From contig DATMTS010000056.1 in assembly GCA_035564555.1 (NCBI GenBank), forward strand, positions 1-7,685: DNA of 7,685 bases, written 5' to 3'. This document shows positions 5,741 to 7,685 of the stretch, piece by piece. A program made the translations under genes and the position numbers. The notes below the pieces were generated by a model. The model was not told the DNA's origin and made no database searches. It was given only the letters and a program-made list of their open reading frames with translations. The stretch comes from DATMTS01 sp035564555. GTDB lineage: Bacteria > Actinomycetota > Actinomycetes > Actinomycetales > Microbacteriaceae. The first letter of the stretch is position 1. Every line of letters starts with the position of its first letter.

Positions 5741-5742
5741 AC

Positions 5743-6243
5743 TCAGGACGCCACGGGCAACACCTTGCGGAACCAGTGCGTGGCGTTCGGGTTGTCGTTG
5801 TACGGGTCGACGGCGGCATAGCCGGCGCTGCGGTACAGCGCTCCTGCCGCCTCGAGGCTCTCATTCGTGTCGAGCACCGCGATGCGTGCGCCCATCCGCG
5901 CCGCCCGGGTCTCCAACTCGCCGAGCAGAAGCCGTCCCAGGCCCCGCCCGCGGGCATCCGGTCGAACCCACAGGTGCTTGATCTCGAACCGCGCCAGCGG
6001 CCCCGCGTCGCCTGCCTGCTCGTCGTCGATGCGGCGTACCCCGCCGCAGCCGAGGCCGATCTCCGTCTCGTCGTCGTACCCGATCACGAAGTCACCCGCG
6101 GGCGGACGGAAACGAGGCGGGTCGGGGAACACTGCGCGGTACGCGCCGGTGTGCGGAAAGGTGGCGTCGCGCTCGGCGAAGTACTCGGCGAGCATGCCCT
6201 GCGCGACCGGATCGTCGACCGGAGTGGAAACGAACGTGACCAT
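5743..6243 (-). CDS. GNAT family N-acetyltransferase
   Basis: A 166-residue acetyltransferase that would move an acetyl group from acetyl-CoA to an amine. The acetyl-CoA binding motif A is clear at about 90-107: H-L-W-V-R-P-D-A-R-G-R-G-L-G-R-L-L-L, containing the R-G-x-G-x-G pyrophosphate loop. Motif B follows with V-L-D-T-N-E-S at 123-129 and A-L-Y-R-S-A-G-Y at 135-142, the usual Y-x-x-x-G-F/Y element. The start is placed at ATG 6243 rather than GTG 6252, because a TATCGT -10 box (6251-6256 on this strand) ends 7 bases upstream of the ATG, indicating a leaderless transcript; the GTG would overlap that box. The gene diverges from dapB across 73 bp and converges with the phosphatase. The substrate cannot be told from sequence. 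Family call secure, start fairly secure. Confidence 0.92.
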   Translation of the reverse strand: MVTFVSTPVDDPVAQGMLAEYFAERDATFPHTGAYRAVFPDPPRFRPPAGDFVIGYDDETEIGLGCGGVRRIDDEQAGDAGPLARFEIKHLWVRPDARGRGLGRLLLGELETRAARMGARIAVLDTNESLEAAGALYRSAGYAAVDPYNDNPNATHWFRKVLPVAS

Positions 6244-6250
6244 GCGTGCC

Positions 6251-6256
6251 ACGATA
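6251..6256 (-). promoter_or_regulatory. -10 box (TATCGT) of the GNAT gene, probably leaderless
   Basis: On the - strand TATCGT is followed by seven bases (GGCACGC) and then the ATG at 6243. This matches the TAnnnT-N6/7-ATG layout of leaderless genes and helps reject the upstream GTG start. There is no Shine-Dalgarno sequence and no clear -35. Confidence 0.55.
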
Positions 6257-6304
6257 CGACCTGGCAGTGCAACCGCGCCGTCAAATCCGAAGCTCGGGCG
6301 TTGC

Positions 6305-6310
6305 TATCGT
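6305..6310 (+). promoter_or_regulatory. -10 box (TATCGT) of dapB, probably leaderless
   Basis: TATCGT is followed by six bases (GAACCC) and then the dapB ATG at 6317. No Shine-Dalgarno is present. The same hexamer serves the divergent GNAT gene, so the 73-bp gap holds two back-to-back leaderless promoters. No convincing -35 is visible. Confidence 0.55.
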
Positions 6311-6316
6311 GAACCC

Positions 6317-7087
6317 ATGACGATTCGAGTGGCCGTCGTCGGCGCGACCGGCAAGCTGGGTGCCGTCGTGACCGCCCTGGTCGAGTCCGCACCGGACCTC
6401 GAACTGGTCGCAGCTCTCGGTTCCCGGTCGCCACTCGACGACATGCTCGGCCCCGCCGATGCTCGCACCGATGTCGTGGTCGATGTGACCCTTCCGGGCG
6501 TGAGCGAGAACGTCGTGGAGTTCGCCGTCGAGCATGGACGCAACGTGCTGATCGGCACCTCCGGCTGGTCGGCCGAGCGCATCGCAGCGCTCGCGAAACG
6601 CCTCGAGGATCGGCCCGAGGTCGGGGTGCTGGTGATTCCGAACTTCTCTCTCGGCTCGGCGCTGGGCTCCGCGTTCGCTGCTGCGGCGTCGAGGTTCTAC
6701 GACTCCATCGAGATCGTGGAGGCGCACGGCGCCGGCAAAGTCGATTCTCCATCGGGCACTGCGGTTCGCACCGCTGAGCTGATCGCCACTGCGCGCGGCG
6801 AACGCGGTCCTGTCGCCGCTCCGCACACCGATCAACGAGCGCGTGGGCAGCAGGTGGCGAGCGTTCCCGTGCACAGCCTCCGGCTGCAGGGCGTCGTCGC
6901 TCGGCAACAGGTCATTCTCGGCGGTGCCGGCGAGACGCTCACGATCAGCCACGACACGATCGACTCGAGCGCCTACCGTGCCGGCATCCTCTTGGCATTG
7001 CGTGCCGCGGCGGATGCCACAGGGGTCACGGTCGGCCTCGACACGCTGATCGACCTCGGCATCTCGGCGCCGCACCCGACTCGATGA
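6317..7087 (+). CDS. dapB: 4-hydroxy-tetrahydrodipicolinate reductase (DapB)
   Basis: A 256-residue cytoplasmic enzyme of the lysine/diaminopimelate pathway, supplying lysine and peptidoglycan; it reduces 4-hydroxy-tetrahydrodipicolinate with NAD(P)H. The N-terminal Rossmann domain begins V-A-V-V-G-A-T-G-K-L-G (6-16). G-T-S-G at 80-83 corresponds to the family GTTG, and P-N-F-S-L-G at 108-113 is the interdomain motif. The signature E-A-H-G-A-G-K-V-D-S-P-S-G-T-A spans 135-149. His137 matches E. coli catalytic His159 and Lys141 matches Lys163, but the adjacent conserved His160 is Gly138 here. After the second Rossmann strand the sequence is A-L-G-S-R-S, lacking the acidic residue that favours NADH and leaving an Arg, which may hint at NADPH use (weak inference). 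Length is normal for the family. The ATG is fixed by the TATCGT box six bases upstream. The stop overlaps the next gene by ATGA. Confidence 0.93.
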   Translation: MTIRVAVVGATGKLGAVVTALVESAPDLELVAALGSRSPLDDMLGPADARTDVVVDVTLPGVSENVVEFAVEHGRNVLIGTSGWSAERIAALAKRLEDRPEVGVLVIPNFSLGSALGSAFAAAASRFYDSIEIVEAHGAGKVDSPSGTAVRTAELIATARGERGPVAAPHTDQRARGQQVASVPVHSLRLQGVVARQQVILGGAGETLTISHDTIDSSAYRAGILLALRAAADATGVTVGLDTLIDLGISAPHPTR

Positions 7088-7524
7088 GAGCCAGGATCGG
7101 CGCGCTGCTGATGGCGCTGCTTCTCGTCGTCTACCTGATGCTCGTCGGGCAGCGTGCCGTGCTGCTGCTGCTCACCGGCACGCCCGTTGCGATCGTGATG
7201 GGCCTCGCGCTGATGCTGCTGCCGCTGGTCGCGGCGTGGGCGATCTGGCGTGAGATCCTCTTCGGCGTCCGCACCGAGCGGCTCGGCCGGATGCTCGCGG
7301 CCGAGGGAGCTCTGCCCGACGACGACCTTCCCACGCGGGCGAGCGGCCGCCCCCTACGTGATGCCGCGGACGCCGCCTTCCCCCGTTACCGCGCCGAAGT
7401 CGAACTCGACCCCGAGAGCTGGCGCGCCTGGTTCCGACTGGGCCTGGCATACGACGCCTCCGGCGACCGCAGAAGAGCCAGACACGCCCTGCGCGAGGCG
7501 ATCAGGCTCTATCGCGCACACTGA
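7084..7524 (+). CDS. Small membrane protein with a C-terminal TPR-like motif
   Basis: A 146-residue protein of no known function. Two hydrophobic segments, about residues 6-30 and 33-56, would form a hairpin in the membrane. A charged stretch with R-T-E-R-L-G-R-M-L follows, then a flexible Asp/Pro-rich linker at about 76-90. Residues 112-144 fit a single tetratricopeptide repeat: W-F-R-L-G-L-A-Y at 116-123, G at 127, then A-R-H-A-L-R-E-A-I at 132-140. One TPR alone does not usually fold, so it may pair with a partner or a degenerate repeat at 92-110 (A-D-A-A-F-P-R-Y-R). Its ATG overlaps the dapB stop, so it is translationally coupled to dapB. Mycobacteria also have a small transmembrane protein next to dapB (Rv2772c), which suggests an old gene pair, though I cannot confirm homology. 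Its role in lysine or cell-wall synthesis is not shown. Confidence 0.82.
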   Translation: MRARIGALLMALLLVVYLMLVGQRAVLLLLTGTPVAIVMGLALMLLPLVAAWAIWREILFGVRTERLGRMLAAEGALPDDDLPTRASGRPLRDAADAAFPRYRAEVELDPESWRAWFRLGLAYDASGDRRRARHALREAIRLYRAH

Positions 7525-7559
7525 CCCGCCCCTCCCGCTCCCCACTCGCGCTGTCCGCT

Positions 7560-7615
7560 CCCTGCTCCCCGCTCTCCGCGCCCTGCTCCCCGCTCCCCGC
7601 GCCCTGCGCCCTGCG
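7560..7615. repeat. 21-bp tandem repeat with partial copies in a pyrimidine-rich tract
   Basis: Two adjacent 21-bp copies at 7560-7580 and 7581-7601 differ at one base. They are followed by two further copies of the first six bases plus G (CCCTGCG at 7602-7608 and 7609-7615). The whole stretch from 7525 to 7615 is dominated by C and T on the + strand, with A almost absent. No credible gene covers it on either strand: the open - strand frame reads as low-complexity Arg/Gly/Ala. It looks like slippage-prone intergenic DNA. Confidence 0.7.
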
Positions 7616-7637
7616 GCCGTGCGCCGGCGCTCCGCAG
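7611..7637. terminator. GC-rich stem-loop, possible terminator of the dapB transcript
   Basis: CTGCGG (7611-7616) pairs with CCGCAG (7632-7637), and the perfect 10-bp palindrome GCGCCGGCGC (7621-7630) lies in the loop. There is no U run directly after it, so it would be a non-canonical actinobacterial-type terminator acting in either direction. It sits 86 bp after the last stop, the first strong hairpin there. Confidence 0.35.
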
Positions 7638-7653
7638 ACCCCGCGCCCGTCAA

Positions 7654-7685
7654 CGGAACCGCTTTTGTCCATCGGAACCGGTTAT
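7654..7685. repeat. Direct repeat CGGAACCG twice, at the right edge
   Basis: CGGAACCG occurs at 7654-7661 and 7673-7680, start to start 19 bp; the second copy extends into the palindrome AACCGGTT (7676-7683). Between them is TTTTGTCC, whose TTGTCC (7665-7670) could be a -35 for a + strand gene starting outside the window. Alternatively, a - strand frame is open from the edge to a TGA at 7650-7652 and could be the last 11 codons of a convergent gene, but it contains rare codons such as ATA. Both readings are open. Confidence 0.3.

Noticed and set aside
5867..6316. Upstream in-frame extension of dapB to a 406-residue protein
   Set aside because: The extension is antisense to the GNAT gene, has no motifs, and the dapB Rossmann start falls right after the ATG at 6317 with a -10 box in front.
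7560..7615. Tandem repeats considered as a CRISPR array
   Set aside because: The copies are directly adjacent with no spacers, low in complexity, and no cas gene is present.
7354..7653. A 99-codon - strand frame at the right edge
   Set aside because: Its N-terminal part is low-complexity Arg/Gly/Ala produced by the pyrimidine tract, and the rest is antisense to the TPR-like membrane protein.

Overview
The window is about 7.7 kb of GC-rich DNA (roughly two thirds G+C) that looks chromosomal and actinobacterial, most likely from Microbacteriaceae (the Microbacterium/Leifsonia type). This rests on codon use, the frequent GGATGC/GCATCC hexamer, the TAnnnT -10 boxes placed 6-7 bases before ATG starts, and the link between an M16 peptidase, dapB and a small TPR membrane protein. 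I can support nine genes: eight complete and one cut by the left edge. There is no sign of rRNA, tRNA, CRISPR, insertion sequence or phage genes.

Left block (1-1785), acyl-CoA catabolism, all on +. The C-terminal part of an acyl-CoA dehydrogenase is followed by a MaoC-type hydratase and a stand-alone CitE-like lyase. Gaps are 22 bp and then a 4-bp GTGA overlap, so this is the end of one operon. The order FadE-MaoC-CitE matches the mycobacterial fadE19-Rv2499c-citE locus, where these genes sit with an acyl-CoA carboxylase and serve branched-chain or leucine-type acyl-CoA breakdown. The exact substrate here is unknown.

Middle block (1786-3743). A 203-bp gap carries nested inverted repeats, a TAGCCT -10-like box and a perfect 9-bp stem-loop. 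It precedes an aldo/keto reductase that has no ATG start. A TetR-type repressor on the - strand converges on it, with 11 bp between the stops. The TetR upstream region holds candidate operators that lie over its own probable promoter and next to that of the M16 peptidase gene.

Right block (3744-7524), conserved housekeeping genes. A zinc M16 peptidase and a histidine-phosphatase-family protein form a two-gene + unit. A GNAT acetyltransferase on - ends 2 bp from the phosphatase stop. dapB (lysine/diaminopimelate synthesis) diverges from the GNAT gene and overlaps by ATGA a small two-helix membrane protein with a TPR-like tail. M16, GNAT and dapB all look like leaderless transcripts.

Right edge (7525-7685). 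No gene is supported. It holds a pyrimidine-rich stretch with two 21-bp near-identical tandem copies, a GC-rich stem-loop that may end the dapB transcript, and two CGGAACCG copies at the edge.

I see no clear novel defence or mobile system. The points most worth checking are the replacement of a conserved substrate-pocket histidine in DapB, the leaderless promoter set, the excess of GGATGC, and the undescribed inverted repeats between genes.
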